DNA of 64,000 bases from Vibrio sinensis (lineage in GTDB: Bacteria; Pseudomonadota; Gammaproteobacteria; Enterobacterales; Vibrionaceae). This document shows positions 33,270 through 43,151 of the stretch, one piece after another. Within the stretch, counting starts at the first letter, position 1; every line of letters begins with the position of its first letter. The notes below the pieces were generated by a model. It was not told the origin of the DNA. It saw nothing but the letters and a program-made list of their open reading frames with translations, and did not search any database. Both the position numbers and the translations under genes were made by a program. The stretch spans positions 1 through 64,000 of the forward strand of contig NZ_QVMU01000004.1 in the NCBI RefSeq assembly GCF_003605645.1, in the 5' to 3' direction.

Positions 33270-34913
33270 ATGAACCAAGAAACCTGGCGTGCTGTTGTGC
33301 CACAGTATTCAAATTTTGATGATGCCATCAATCAATTCCCAAACTTACCTTTTGTTGACTTCATCGAACTACAGCCGCGTTTAAACAGGACTCTATCTAC
33401 TTTCGTATCCTTAACTCGTTTCAACCCTCTACTCGTAATCAATTCACCTGATAATGTGTTCTATCGCTCCCTGATGGTTGAGCTTTTGCGCAATCGAACT
33501 GATATGGCGGTAGAGAAAACAGAATCGATTAATATGACCTCATTGTTAGGTTCATATACTGCGGATGAATTGGGGAACATTACGGTTTCAACACAGGGCC
33601 TACTTGAAAAAGCCAATAATGGTTACATTGTTATTTCAGTTAACTTACTACTGGCTAACCCTGCGTCTTGGCAGCATTTGAAAGCGGCCTTAATGGGTGA
33701 TTATGTCAGCCCAGTAAATAGCAATCCTGCGCGTCAGGCAAAAGAGATTCCATCAAATCGTTACAATGTAAAACTGATTGTTATGGGCGATCGCAGCCAA
33801 ATTGCTGATCTTGAATATGTAGAGCCAGACCTTTATCACAACCTTGCTCTATACACTGAAATCGAGCAAGACTTGCTACTCGACGAAACCACGATTGAAC
33901 AATACCTTGGTTACTTACGTTGGATAACAGATACATACAAACTTCCAACATTGACTTCTAAAGCGATTCATCGATTAATGATTGCTGGTGCACGCTTTAC
34001 AGAAGACCAAGGTTATATGCCTGCAGACATTCAATGGTACCTTTCTATTTTTGAAGAAAGTGCTCTCTCTGTAGAGAACAACCAATTTACTTACGAAGAC
34101 TTCGATCAAACGATTGCCAATCGATACTACCGACAAGCCTATTTACCTCAACGTGCCTTGTCTGACATTCTCAATGGACAAGTCATTATCGAAACTGATG
34201 GTGAATGCGTTGGACAAGTGAATGGCTTAACCGTCGTCGATGTAGCTGGTCATCCTGAATCTTATGGTGAACCAGCGCGAATTTCTTGTGTGATTCACTT
34301 CGGTGATGGTGATATCTCCGATGTTGAACGCAAAGCGGAACTTGGTGGCAACCTTCATGCAAAAGGTATGATGATCATGCAAGCATTTGTATCAAGTGCG
34401 TTGCAATTAGACGAACCTCTTCCTTACTCTGCATCTGTGGTATTTGAACAATCTTACAGTGAAGTCGATGGTGATAGCGCAACACTTGCGGAGCTGTGCT
34501 CTTTTGTTAGTGCTTTATCTGAATACCCAATCAACCAACAAATCGCTGTAACGGGCGCTGTCGACCAACTTGGTCGAGTTCAAGCTGTTGGTGGGTTGAA
34601 TGAAAAGATTGAAGGTTTCTATCACGTATGTAAGCATCAAGGATTAACTGGCAGCCAAGGTGTGATTTTACCAAAATCAAATTTAAAACACCTTGCCCTA
34701 CATACCGATGTGGTTGAGAGTATCCAAGCTGGCGAATTTCATATATGGTCAGTTGAAACTGTTGATGAAGCTATACCAATCATCATGGGCAAACCGTTCC
34801 GTGGTGATGATGAAACAAGTGTGATCAGTAAGATTGCAGAACGTATTGAAAACTTTGAAAGACACGAACATCCGCAAGGAATTGTGGAACGCATCAAAAA
34901 CTGGTTTGTTTAG
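33270..34913 (+). CDS. lonB: Lon-family protease without full AAA module (LonB/YcbZ type)
   Basis: 547 residues. The N-terminal and central part is an AAA-like domain with a degenerate P-loop (LVINSPDNVFYRSLM), and the C-terminal 200 residues form the Lon protease domain: GDSATLAELCSFVSALS with the catalytic serine and GGLNEKIEGF with the catalytic lysine. This is the YcbZ/LonB type of Lon-like protease found next to fabA in gamma-proteobacteria. It is divergent from matP. Substrate unknown. The usual Walker A glycine-lysine is not visible, so ATP use is doubtful. Confidence 0.88.
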   Translation: MNQETWRAVVPQYSNFDDAINQFPNLPFVDFIELQPRLNRTLSTFVSLTRFNPLLVINSPDNVFYRSLMVELLRNRTDMAVEKTESINMTSLLGSYTADELGNITVSTQGLLEKANNGYIVISVNLLLANPASWQHLKAALMGDYVSPVNSNPARQAKEIPSNRYNVKLIVMGDRSQIADLEYVEPDLYHNLALYTEIEQDLLLDETTIEQYLGYLRWITDTYKLPTLTSKAIHRLMIAGARFTEDQGYMPADIQWYLSIFEESALSVENNQFTYEDFDQTIANRYYRQAYLPQRALSDILNGQVIIETDGECVGQVNGLTVVDVAGHPESYGEPARISCVIHFGDGDISDVERKAELGGNLHAKGMMIMQAFVSSALQLDEPLPYSASVVFEQSYSEVDGDSATLAELCSFVSALSEYPINQQIAVTGAVDQLGRVQAVGGLNEKIEGFYHVCKHQGLTGSQGVILPKSNLKHLALHTDVVESIQAGEFHIWSVETVDEAIPIIMGKPFRGDDETSVISKIAERIENFERHEHPQGIVERIKNWFV

Positions 34914-34930
34914 CACTGATCGGAGTTGTT
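34914..34930 (+). promoter_or_regulatory. FadR-like operator before fabA
   Basis: CACTGATCGGAGTTGTT matches, with two changes, the FadR site known in front of E. coli fabA. FadR activates fabA from this position when acyl-CoA is low. Confidence 0.7.
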
Positions 34931-34931
34931 T

Positions 34932-34949
34932 AGCGTACACGTGTTCACT
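34932..34949 (+). promoter_or_regulatory. FabR-like operator before fabA
   Basis: AGCGTACACGTGTTCACT resembles the FabR operator (AGCGTACA..TGT) that adjoins the FadR site at E. coli fabA; FabR represses unsaturated fatty-acid synthesis. Confidence 0.65.
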
Positions 34950-34984
34950 AAGATGCACCTTATCAAATATTGGAGTAATTGATA

Positions 34985-35503
34985 ATGCAAAATAAACGTG
35001 ATTCTTATAGTCGTGAAGACCTAATAGCATCAAGCCAAGGTGAATTGTTTGGACCTGGTTATCCTCAACTACCAGCGCCAAACATGTTAATGATGGATCG
35101 AATCACTAAAATGTCTGAAACAGAAGGCGATTTCGGTAAAGGTCTTATCCTAGCAGAGCTGGACATTACTCCCGATCTTTGGTTTTTTGATTGCCACTTC
35201 CCTGGCGATCCTGTGATGCCAGGTTGCCTAGGCTTAGATGCTATGTGGCAGCTTGTTGGTTTCTTCCTAGGTTGGGTTGGCGGCAAAGGTAAAGGTCGTG
35301 CACTAGGTGTTGGCGAAGTGAAATTCACAGGCCAAATTCTACCAACGGCAAAAAAAGTAACCTACGAAATTCATATGAAACGTGTGGTTAACCGTCGTCT
35401 TGTTATGGGTTTAGCGGATGGCCGCGTACTCGTAGACGGAAAAGAAATTTATGTAGCAAAAGACCTAAAAGTTGGCCTCTTCCAAGATACGTCAGCATTT
35501 TAA
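34985..35503 (+). CDS. fabA: 3-hydroxydecanoyl-ACP dehydratase/isomerase FabA
   Basis: 172 residues; introduces the double bond of unsaturated fatty acids. The active-site histidine is in [14 protein letters not shown] and the aspartate in [10 protein letters not shown], both intact. ATG at 34985 has GGAG nine bases before it. Promoter carries FadR- and FabR-like operators; a rho-independent terminator follows. Confidence 0.98.
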   Translation: MQNKRDSYSREDLIASSQGELFGPGYPQLPAPNMLMMDRITKMSETEGDFGKGLILAELDITPDLWFFDCHFPGDPVMPGCLGLDAMWQLVGFFLGWVGGKGKGRALGVGEVKFTGQILPTAKKVTYEIHMKRVVNRRLVMGLADGRVLVDGKEIYVAKDLKVGLFQDTSAF

Positions 35504-35517
35504 CGTTTAGCTATTTT

Positions 35518-35545
35518 AAAAGCGGCTTAGTTTAGTCGCTTTTTT
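35518..35545 (+). terminator. Terminator after fabA
   Basis: 10-bp stem AAAAGCGGCT / AGTCGCTTTT (one G-T pair), six-base loop and T-tract. Confidence 0.85.
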
Positions 35546-35589
35546 GTCACCTATATATTTAGTTATAGTGCATTAGGGTTGTCAATATA

Positions 35590-35605
35590 AGCCCCTTTCG
35601 GGGCT
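35590..35605 (-). terminator. Short GC hairpin after rmf
   Basis: AGCCCC / GGGGCT with TTTC loop, about 30 bp behind the rmf stop. No good T-run, so weak terminator or mRNA end stabiliser. Confidence 0.5.
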
Positions 35606-35637
35606 CACATTTTCCTTATTGTATGTGGAGTAAGTCT

Positions 35638-35811
35638 TTATTTATAGAGACCAGATTGTTTATCTTCTCTGGCATCACGCCAACCACCAAGCCAATAAGA
35701 ACGAACATCCATCTGTTGATACGGACAATTTTCCGTAGAGCGGCCATTTAGGCCTGCTTTGTATCCCTGTGATTGTGCTCGTTCTAGGCGGTCACGCTTT
35801 TGTCTCTTCAT
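35638..35811 (-). CDS. rmf: Ribosome modulation factor
   Basis: 57 residues, basic: MKRQKRDRLERAQSQGYKAG then CPYQQMDVRSYWLGGWRDARE, clearly homologous to E. coli RMF. It dimerises 70S ribosomes into inactive 100S particles on entry to stationary phase. GAGGA seven bases before ATG at 35811 fixes the start; the longer frame starting at 35829 would place the SD inside the gene. Next to fabA as in E. coli. Confidence 0.95.
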   Translation of the reverse strand: MKRQKRDRLERAQSQGYKAGLNGRSTENCPYQQMDVRSYWLGGWRDAREDKQSGLYK

Positions 35812-35923
35812 AGTGTCGTCCTCATACATGAACTGGTGTCTAACGTACTACTATTAAATTAATGTGGTGTTTTGATGACCACACAATTAAGAATCGAACA
35901 AAAAAGCAACTTTCACAAGACAT

Positions 35924-35959
35924 AAAAAAAGCACAGATCCAAATTTGTGAACCTGTGCT
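35924..35959 (-). terminator. Terminator after the DUF3466 gene
   Basis: 7-bp stem AGCACAG / CTGTGCT with a partly paired loop and a T7 run on the minus strand. Confidence 0.8.
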
Positions 35960-35976
35960 CTTTATTACAATTTGTA

Positions 35977-37620
35977 TTATTTACGTCTAAAGCCCAGCAC
36001 ACCTAGGATCAGCAGAGAAATCCAGCCAAATGAACCGCCTTCGCGTGTCACTGTGGTCTGAGTTTTGCCACGAGGTTCAATCATGTCGCTAGTCGCACCT
36101 TGAACAGGAATCAGTTTCACTGCAACTACCGTTTCCAAACCAGGTGTCCCATCACCACATAATGCATCTGTGTTTGTATTAACGTAACCAGATGGACATT
36201 TAATAGCTGTCGCTGAAATAACGCCAGCGCCATTAATATCAGACGCTCTTAAAATACGGAAGTAATTGTTCTGTGTGGAAAATTCACCTCCATTAGTTAA
36301 GTCATCTAATAGCCAAGCTTTACCTTTAAACAAGTCTAACCGAGAACTATCAGTTCCTGTCAAATCTAGTGGGTAAATAAAACCACGCTTAGTTCGAGGT
36401 GAACCATCGATTTCTCGAGCAGTGGTTGCATCAATGCTTCCCACGACCTCGTTGAAATCATTAATAGCCCCAATAGTTCCACCCGATCCATTAAAGAAAA
36501 TTCCGCCGGAAAAATAAGTTGCCGTGGGATTAGTTACATCTTTAACATAAAAAAGGCGATTATTGGCAGCTCCATCTTCCGCTTTTTGGCCATCACGCTT
36601 TGCACTACCAACCGCAATCTTATTTTTGTTAATGGAAGATACGACAGAATTTGTATAAATATAATCGTCACCACTTTGAGCATTAACAACGGGTTTAATG
36701 GTTACTTTTGATAAATCGGTTGTGCTACCCTGATAGATTGTCGCGTCCATTCTTTGATCAGAATAGGTATTATATCCGACACCATAAAAAACATTCGTAT
36801 TATCAATATAAAAATCACGAATACTTGCTTGGCCTAGCGCGCTTCCATCTCGAACAACACCCCCATTTCCAAATCCGAGCTCAATTGGCGATCCATTTTG
36901 CCAAATAATAGGTTTAGAATAAAACCAAATACCATTACCGTCAGTATCTTGTTCACGTGAGACACTACCTACCGTGTAAGTCCCATCAGTTTTCCAAGCG
37001 TGTGTTTGTACGACTTTTGGTGCACCGGTTGGAGTAGATAACGTTTGTCCATCAGCAAAAGCTTGATTTCTAGTTCCATCTACACGTTTATTTCCTACCG
37101 CTTGACTGTTTGAATGGAGACTATTGATTACAGCATTAATAGTCGAGACCGAAGTACCACCTTCAATAAAAGCAATAGAGTTATGATAATCGTTGTTTAA
37201 CTCTTGTTTGTATCCATTAAACTGTTCGACACCCCATTCATCACACGTCGCGTAACCCAGTTGATTATCACAATAGTACTCAAAATCCGCTGCTTCGTTG
37301 TAGTCTGCATATATAAATGAATTGTCCATCGCGAATGGCACTTCTTCACGATAACTAATACCAGCAGGCCAATTGCGAGTTTCCGCAGCAATTTTGAAAT
37401 CTGGACATGGCACTGCACCATCAAAACAACCTAGTGCTTGCCCTACTATTTCGCCTTGCTCAATCGCAGTACCATAATATTCAGTGTCATAGCCACCTAA
37501 ACCATAGGTGTTATTTTGAGATTCTGAAATTTCGACAACTTTATAAAGCGCTGCTTGTGCACCAAATGTAGTAGCAACCGATGCTGCCACTACAGATAAT
37601 TTAAATAATTTACTACTCAT
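35977..37620 (-). CDS. DUF3466 exported protein with GlyGly-type C-terminus
   Basis: 547 residues: signal peptide (about 1-23, VATTFGAQA-AL), a large beta-rich body with repeated short 'GxAxGxxx' style units (DUF3466 family), and at the end GGSFGWISLLILGVLGFRRK, a glycine pair, membrane helix and basic tail. This C-terminal form is that of the GlyGly-CTERM signal processed by rhombosortase, which sends proteins to the cell surface via type II secretion in vibrios and relatives. It directly precedes uup with 5 bp between the genes (uup is upstream in transcription). Ligand and role unknown. Confidence 0.85.
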   Translation of the reverse strand: MSSKLFKLSVVAASVATTFGAQAALYKVVEISESQNNTYGLGGYDTEYYGTAIEQGEIVGQALGCFDGAVPCPDFKIAAETRNWPAGISYREEVPFAMDNSFIYADYNEAADFEYYCDNQLGYATCDEWGVEQFNGYKQELNNDYHNSIAFIEGGTSVSTINAVINSLHSNSQAVGNKRVDGTRNQAFADGQTLSTPTGAPKVVQTHAWKTDGTYTVGSVSREQDTDGNGIWFYSKPIIWQNGSPIELGFGNGGVVRDGSALGQASIRDFYIDNTNVFYGVGYNTYSDQRMDATIYQGSTTDLSKVTIKPVVNAQSGDDYIYTNSVVSSINKNKIAVGSAKRDGQKAEDGAANNRLFYVKDVTNPTATYFSGGIFFNGSGGTIGAINDFNEVVGSIDATTAREIDGSPRTKRGFIYPLDLTGTDSSRLDLFKGKAWLLDDLTNGGEFSTQNNYFRILRASDINGAGVISATAIKCPSGYVNTNTDALCGDGTPGLETVVAVKLIPVQGATSDMIEPRGKTQTTVTREGGSFGWISLLILGVLGFRRK

Positions 37621-37625
37621 CAGTT

Positions 37626-39542
37626 TTAACTTTCCTGTTGCATTGCTTCCAGCTCTTCCCAGCGTTCGAAAGCAACTTCAAGCTCCTGCTCGACAGCAGC
37701 TAGCTTATCTAAAATTGGTTGAGTTTGCTCAATGGACTTAGTAAAAAAGTCCGCACTATTCACTGTTTCTTGTAGAGATTCGATCTCCGCTTCCAGTTCT
37801 TCTAGCTTTAATGGCAATGCTTCAAGTTCTCGCACCAGTTTATAGGATAACTTGGTCGGCTTACTTTTTACCTGTGTGGTTTTGGGACTTGCCTCAACTA
37901 CCTTGTTCTCTTTTGCTGGTTTTTCGCTCGCTCGTGATTGCTTCACTTGTAGGCGTTGTTGTTGAGCATCGTGGTAACCACCAACGAACTCTTCAATTTC
38001 ACCATTGCCCTCGAAAATCCAACTAGTCATCACGGTATTATCAACAAATTGACGATCGTGACTGACCAAAAGCAAAGTACCCTGATAGTTGGCAAGCAAA
38101 TCTTCTAAAAGTTCCAAAGTTTCGATATCCAAATCGTTGGTTGGTTCATCGAGCACCAACAAGTTATTTGGTTTAAGGAAGATTCTGGCCAGTAGAAGAC
38201 GGTTTTTCTCACCACCAGATAATGCTTTAACAGGTGTACGTGCGCGATGTGGCGCAAATAAGAAGTCTTGCAAGTAGCTTAATGCATGACGCTGACGGCC
38301 ATTCACCATCACTTCTTGTTTTCCGTCCGCAAGGTTATCAATAACCGACTTCTCAGGATCAAGAATTTCACGATACTGGTCAAAGTACGCGACTTCTAAC
38401 TTAGTACCACAATGTAATCGACCTGAATCGACTTCAAGTGAACCAAGCAACAGTTTAAGTAATGTACTCTTACCACAACCGTTTGGACCAATCAGTGCGA
38501 TACGATCGCCGCGCATGATATTGAACGAGAAATCAGAAACGATGGTTTTGCCTTCAATCGCATAATTAACGTTTTCAGCTTCAAACACGATCTTACCTGA
38601 ACGGTTTGCGTCATCAATTTGAATGTTAGCTTTACCCTGCACTTCACGACGATTTGAACGCTCTTCTCTTAACGCTTTAAGTGCGCGAACACGGCCTTCG
38701 TTACGAGTACGACGAGCTTTAATGCCCTGACGAATCCACACTTCTTCTTGAGCTAGTCTTTTATCGAACTCAGCATTTTGCATTTCTTGAACGCGAAGCA
38801 TCTCTTCTTTATCAATCAGATACTGATCGTAGTTACCAGGAAACGAAGCGAGTTGACCACGGTCCAAATCAACAATACGAGTTGCCATTGATTTAATGAA
38901 AGCACGGTCATGGGAAATGAAGATGATTGAACCACGAAAATCTTTTAAAAAGTTTTCTAGCCATTCAATTGTGGTTACATCTAAGTGGTTGGTTGGCTCA
39001 TCAAGAAGCAGTACATCAGGGTCTCGAACCAGAGCGCGAGCAAGTGCGGCTTTACGCTGCCAACCACCGGATAAATCCGTTAGTTTGGTGTGACCATCTA
39101 ATTTCAACGCATCTAATACGTTTTTAATACGGTCTTCAAAACGCCACGCGTTAAGGTGATCAAGCGTCTCTTGAACACGTGAAAGCTTGTTAATATTTTT
39201 TTCACTCGGATCAACGGCAATCAGATCAAGCAGATCGTGGTAACTTTTTAAATGTTCACCGACTTCTGCTAAGCCACCTGAAACGTAATCAAATACTGTA
39301 CCTTCTTCATTACGAGGTGGATCTTGCTCTAGGCGAGAAACGACAACATCTTGAGTGATGGTCAGTTTGCCGTCATCCATGATCACATCGCCGGCAAGTA
39401 CTTTCATTAAAGTCGATTTACCCGCACCATTTCGGCCAACAAGACACACGCGTTCGTTTTCTTGTAGAGCAAAATCTGCATTGTCGAGTAACGGATGATC
39501 GCCAAATGCTAGCGATCCATTATTTACGGTAAGTAATGCCAT
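37626..39542 (-). CDS. uup: ABC-F ATPase Uup
   Basis: 638 residues with two ABC domains: Walker A GRNGAGKS and GPNGCGKS, signatures LSGGWQRK and LSGGEKNR, Walker B DVLLLDEPTNHLD and LLVLDEPTNDLD, the linker between, and a C-terminal coiled-coil (LPLKLEELEAEIESLQETV), which marks Uup among ABC-F proteins. It acts on ribosomes or DNA; Uup loss raises transposon excision in E. coli. Its start overlaps the glutaredoxin-like gene by 23 bp. Confidence 0.95.
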   Translation of the reverse strand: MALLTVNNGSLAFGDHPLLDNADFALQENERVCLVGRNGAGKSTLMKVLAGDVIMDDGKLTITQDVVVSRLEQDPPRNEEGTVFDYVSGGLAEVGEHLKSYHDLLDLIAVDPSEKNINKLSRVQETLDHLNAWRFEDRIKNVLDALKLDGHTKLTDLSGGWQRKAALARALVRDPDVLLLDEPTNHLDVTTIEWLENFLKDFRGSIIFISHDRAFIKSMATRIVDLDRGQLASFPGNYDQYLIDKEEMLRVQEMQNAEFDKRLAQEEVWIRQGIKARRTRNEGRVRALKALREERSNRREVQGKANIQIDDANRSGKIVFEAENVNYAIEGKTIVSDFSFNIMRGDRIALIGPNGCGKSTLLKLLLGSLEVDSGRLHCGTKLEVAYFDQYREILDPEKSVIDNLADGKQEVMVNGRQRHALSYLQDFLFAPHRARTPVKALSGGEKNRLLLARIFLKPNNLLVLDEPTNDLDIETLELLEDLLANYQGTLLLVSHDRQFVDNTVMTSWIFEGNGEIEEFVGGYHDAQQQRLQVKQSRASEKPAKENKVVEASPKTTQVKSKPTKLSYKLVRELEALPLKLEELEAEIESLQETVNSADFFTKSIEQTQPILDKLAAVEQELEVAFERWEELEAMQQES

Positions 39543-39765
39543 TATTGTTTAACCAATCTTGTAGTTGTTGCGAATCGAAAGGCCAATTAAGTTCATTGCC
39601 TTGATAATTGAGAATGGGAATTGTGACCCCGTAACGAGCGAATAACTCGTCATTGAATGCGATATCGACGACAACAACTGAGTCGTCCAGACCCAGTTGT
39701 TGTGTAAGTTCAAATGCCATCTCGCAAAGATGGCATCCCTCTGTACTATATAAAGTTAACGGCAT
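39520..39765 (-). CDS. Glutaredoxin-like protein (DUF836 type)
   Basis: 81 residues; thioredoxin-like fold with active site STEGCHLCEMA (CxxC) and conserved IPIL cis-proline region. Likely a small thiol redox protein. Its 3' end overlaps uup. Between rlmKL and uup in the same direction, 24 bp behind rlmKL. Confidence 0.88.
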   Translation of the reverse strand: MPLTLYSTEGCHLCEMAFELTQQLGLDDSVVVVDIAFNDELFARYGVTIPILNYQGNELNWPFDSQQLQDWLNNNGITYRK

Positions 39766-39789
39766 ATGCGTTAGCGACCTTATATCTAA

Positions 39790-41916
39790 TTAATCTTCCT
39801 TGTGAGTAACAAGCCAGCAGTTGTGAATCTGCTTGTTACGAGAGAAGTCCATAGGGAGTGTTTGAGCAGAAATATTCTGCGCTTTCAAACCCATCTCTTC
39901 GAGTTGTTCTAAGTCCATTTTAAAGTGACGCTTGTTGTTAGAGAAAACGATTGTGCCGCCCGCTTTCAACAAACGCTTTAGATTCTTCATCAGTTGAATA
40001 TGATCACGTTGAATATCAAACGACTGTTCCATACGTTTTGAGTTAGAAAACGTTGGTGGGTCGATGAATATCAAATCGTATTGAGTCGATTCTTTCTCAA
40101 GCCACTGTAGACAGTCTGCTTGTTCAAAACGATGCTGACGACCTATTTGGCCATTCAACTGCATGTTTTGCTTCGCCCACTCGATATAAGTATTTGACAT
40201 ATCAACGGTGGTGGTTGATTTAGCGCCACCACAAGCTGCATGCACTGTTGCCGAACCAGTGTAAGCAAACAAGTTCAAAAAGTCTTTGCCCTTAGCCATC
40301 TCACCCAGACGACGTCGAGTCAATTTGTGATCTAAGAACAAACCGGTATCAAGATAATCATGCAAGTTAACAATAAGCTTCACACCATACTCATTGACTT
40401 GCATTGTCTGAGCATGTTGAGACAATTTGTTATACTGATCGCGCCCTTTTTTCTTTTCACGGACTTTCAATACAACCTTGTTCGCCTCAGTGCCGGTTAC
40501 TTGAATAGACGCACGAATAATATCAGTCAATCGACGCTTAGTCGTTTCTTCAGGGATATCTTTAGGTGCTGCGTATTCTTGGATTACTAAGTTATCAAGA
40601 TAAACATCGATCGCCACGTTGTAGTCTGGCAAATCCGCATCATAGATACGGTAGCAATCAAGCTTCTCTCTCTTCGCCCACTTACCAATTTTAGCGATGT
40701 TTTTCTTCAAACGGTTTGAGAAGTCCGGAGCAACAACTGTTTCTGTTACTGCATCATCACGTGACTCTACTGTACGATCAGAAATATGGTAGTTCTTTTG
40801 GTGACACGGTAACGCACCATTGTTCAATTTAAATTGCTTATCTGCACGCATGCGCAGACAACTTAGCAACTCATCAGAACCTGAGAAGATCGATGCTTGG
40901 CAGCCACCAAACTCTGCTTTAATTTGAGCGCCAAATGCAGTGTAAAGAGCGATCAAACCTGGATGCGTGCCTAGACGTTCACCGTATGGTGGGTTACAGA
41001 TAATCACACCATTTTCAAATCCCGCAGGACGTTTTAGCTGAGCTGCGTCACCTAGTGTAAAGGTGATCAGGTCTTCAACGCCTGCACGACGAGCATTATC
41101 TTGCGCCGTTTTAAGCACACGTTCATCGTTATCAAAGCCAAAGAATCTAGCGTCAGTCTTTTTGACACCTCTTCGCGCTTGAACAGAAGCTTCAGATTTA
41201 ATCTCTGTCCATAGCTCTAAATCGAAATCTTCTAGTGACTCGAAGCCCCACTTCTTACGGTTTACGCCAGGTGCCATATTCGCGGCCATCATAGCAGCTT
41301 CGATAAGCAATGTGCCTGAACCACACATTGGATCAAGTAGCGGTTTTGTTTCATTCCAACCACTACGAAGAATAATGGCGGCAGCTAACGTTTCACGTAA
41401 CGGAGCACGGCCTGATTCAGGGCGGTAACCACGCTGGTGCAAACCACTGCCTACCATATCAACACCAAGAATTGCTTTCTCTTTATGCAGACGAACGTGG
41501 ATTCTAAGATCTGGTTGTTCTTTGCAGATCGACGGGCGCGGTAGGTTCTTCTTGTTATAGCAATCGACAATAGCGTCTTTTACTTTCATTGCACCATATT
41601 GGCTGTTTCTAATCTCGCGGTTGGTACCGTTAAAATCCACAACGAATTTTTTTGAACTATGGAATTGATCTACCCAGTTAACCGCTGAGGTTGCTAGGTA
41701 CAAGTCCATATCATCTTGACAGTTAAACTCTGACAAGATGCGAACAAAACGGGATGCCAGGCGGCTCCAAAGACAGCAGCGATAAATCTGTTCTTTGCTA
41801 GCCTTAAATTTCACACCGGCTTGTACAGGTTTAGCATTGCTGATCCCAAGCGCTGTGAGCTCATCAACCAATAGATTTTCTAAACCGTTGGATGTAACCG
41901 CAAGATATTGATGCAT
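39790..41916 (-). CDS. rlmL: Bifunctional 23S rRNA methyltransferase RlmKL
   Basis: 708 residues: THUMP domain (about 45-155), an m2G2445 methyltransferase (RlmL) with [14 protein letters not shown] and [10 protein letters not shown], and an m7G2069 methyltransferase (RlmK) with [14 protein letters not shown] and [11 protein letters not shown]. Both SAM motifs and catalytic loops are intact. It modifies 23S rRNA during large-subunit assembly. Confidence 0.96.
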   Translation of the reverse strand: MHQYLAVTSNGLENLLVDELTALGISNAKPVQAGVKFKASKEQIYRCCLWSRLASRFVRILSEFNCQDDMDLYLATSAVNWVDQFHSSKKFVVDFNGTNREIRNSQYGAMKVKDAIVDCYNKKNLPRPSICKEQPDLRIHVRLHKEKAILGVDMVGSGLHQRGYRPESGRAPLRETLAAAIILRSGWNETKPLLDPMCGSGTLLIEAAMMAANMAPGVNRKKWGFESLEDFDLELWTEIKSEASVQARRGVKKTDARFFGFDNDERVLKTAQDNARRAGVEDLITFTLGDAAQLKRPAGFENGVIICNPPYGERLGTHPGLIALYTAFGAQIKAEFGGCQASIFSGSDELLSCLRMRADKQFKLNNGALPCHQKNYHISDRTVESRDDAVTETVVAPDFSNRLKKNIAKIGKWAKREKLDCYRIYDADLPDYNVAIDVYLDNLVIQEYAAPKDIPEETTKRRLTDIIRASIQVTGTEANKVVLKVREKKKGRDQYNKLSQHAQTMQVNEYGVKLIVNLHDYLDTGLFLDHKLTRRRLGEMAKGKDFLNLFAYTGSATVHAACGGAKSTTTVDMSNTYIEWAKQNMQLNGQIGRQHRFEQADCLQWLEKESTQYDLIFIDPPTFSNSKRMEQSFDIQRDHIQLMKNLKRLLKAGGTIVFSNNKRHFKMDLEQLEEMGLKAQNISAQTLPMDFSRNKQIHNCWLVTHKED

Positions 41917-42365
41917 AGTGTTCTTATATTCTTAGGAAATGACCCCTAATTATACCTGACCTAACACAAAATCCGTTAGCTCTATCAAAAAATTCACAGA
42001 TAGTTCCTCTCAATTGCTCAACTCCTCGCCAATTTTGCCATTTAGTATTGCTGTTATTTCCTTTCAGCTATCAATTTTTTTTGAATTCACTGACTAAAGC
42101 CTTCTATCGAATTTTATTGCCTTACAGTCGAAGTGAATACTTATTTACTGCAAATTTGGTCTATACCAGAGCACTCTCCTAGGTGTAATTAGATTACAAA
42201 ATAAGCTTAATTGGGGAATTTCTTGGTTTTCTCGTTGCTAAAGGATGTAAAAAACAATAGAAACCCAGCAAAAGTACGATGAAATATTGTACGGACTTCA
42301 CACTTTCTCAGAGGTCATTGAAACGAAGAATATCGATAAATATTGTATTGGGAGGAATTGGAGGC
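41917..42365. other. Intergenic region upstream of rlmKL
   Basis: 450 bp, AT-rich, between the rlmKL start and the zapC terminator. No gene, hairpin or operator with convincing support was seen. Confidence 0.4.
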
Positions 42366-42391
42366 AAAAAAAAGCCGACACTAAGGTCGAC
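42366..42391 (-). terminator. Terminator after zapC
   Basis: 6-bp stem (42374-42379 with 42386-42391, one wobble) followed by eight T on the minus strand. Confidence 0.75.
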
Positions 42392-42419
42392 GGAAATAAA
42401 ACAAAGGAACGAATAAGGT

Positions 42420-42968
42420 TTAACCCACCAAAGCCATCGGCGAATTAATAAAATCTTGATTTGATAGTAGCATTCTATCGTGCATCACTTTAATTGGCTG
42501 ACCAAATTGCAAAGACTTGCTGCCATTTAATACAAACTCACCCAACCCTATTGAAGCACATAGACTCGCACTCTCTCCGACTTCCAGTACAATAAAGTAC
42601 CCCTCACCAAATGCATTGGATAGCTTGATGAGATCTCCTTCCTCAGGCTCTAAGTCACCATTAGAAAGGCAATCAAAAAACCAACTCTTCGGCTGTACTG
42701 GTTTATGAAAGCGTTTAGCTGCGACACAATATAGCGCCAGCTCGGTTTGACGCGGTACGCTAATATCGAGCAAGGCGATTTGTTCTTTGTATGTTTGGTA
42801 AGCAGATGCGTCGTCTACTGAAAATTCATTAATTCCAATAGCACAATTAACGATCAGTTTATGAGAAAGGTTGGTCTTAAATACCATATCACAACCCAGA
42901 TCGAGCATAAGGTGCCCCTCTGTGTTGTCATAGTACCAAGTCCATTTGTCACTGGGTTTAAGCATCAT
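42420..42968 (-). CDS. zapC: Cell-division protein ZapC
   Basis: 182 residues, begins MMLKPSDKWTWYYD, which aligns with the start of E. coli ZapC, and has PKSWFFDCL in the middle. ZapC stabilises FtsZ bundles at the division ring. Either of two neighbouring ATGs could start. It lies between rlmKL and pyrD, as in E. coli. Confidence 0.9.
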   Translation of the reverse strand: MMLKPSDKWTWYYDNTEGHLMLDLGCDMVFKTNLSHKLIVNCAIGINEFSVDDASAYQTYKEQIALLDISVPRQTELALYCVAAKRFHKPVQPKSWFFDCLSNGDLEPEEGDLIKLSNAFGEGYFIVLEVGESASLCASIGLGEFVLNGSKSLQFGQPIKVMHDRMLLSNQDFINSPMALVG

Positions 42969-43053
42969 TCCAATCTCTGATTAGTTGAATTACTAGGTAA
43001 AACGCTTAATTACCTTTCTTCATAATTAGCAAAAGTTTATGCACTCAGGAACG

Positions 43054-43088
43054 AAAAAAAAGAGGAAATGAATTCTCATCTCCTCTTT
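43054..43088 (-). terminator. Terminator after pyrD
   Basis: 8-bp stem AAAGAGGA / TCCTCTTT with inner ATGA / TCAT pairing and a T8 run on the minus strand. Confidence 0.85.
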
Positions 43089-43120
43089 ATGCAACCATCA
43101 GTAACACGGATTTATTGTAA

Positions 43121-43133
43121 GTGACATCGTCAC
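43121..43133. promoter_or_regulatory. matS site downstream of pyrD
   Basis: GTGACATCGTCAC fits the matS consensus exactly and lies between the pyrD stop codon and its terminator, so it is transcribed. Confidence 0.8.
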
Positions 43134-43151
43134 TTGTAACAATCAAATATA

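Noticed and set aside
40801..40813. Another matS-like sequence in rlmKL
   Set aside because: Two mismatches to the consensus, at the expected background level.
17169..43133. FtsK-orienting KOPS polarity flip at dif
   Set aside because: I could not scan all GGGNAGGG octamers reliably by eye; a computed count on each side of dif would decide it.
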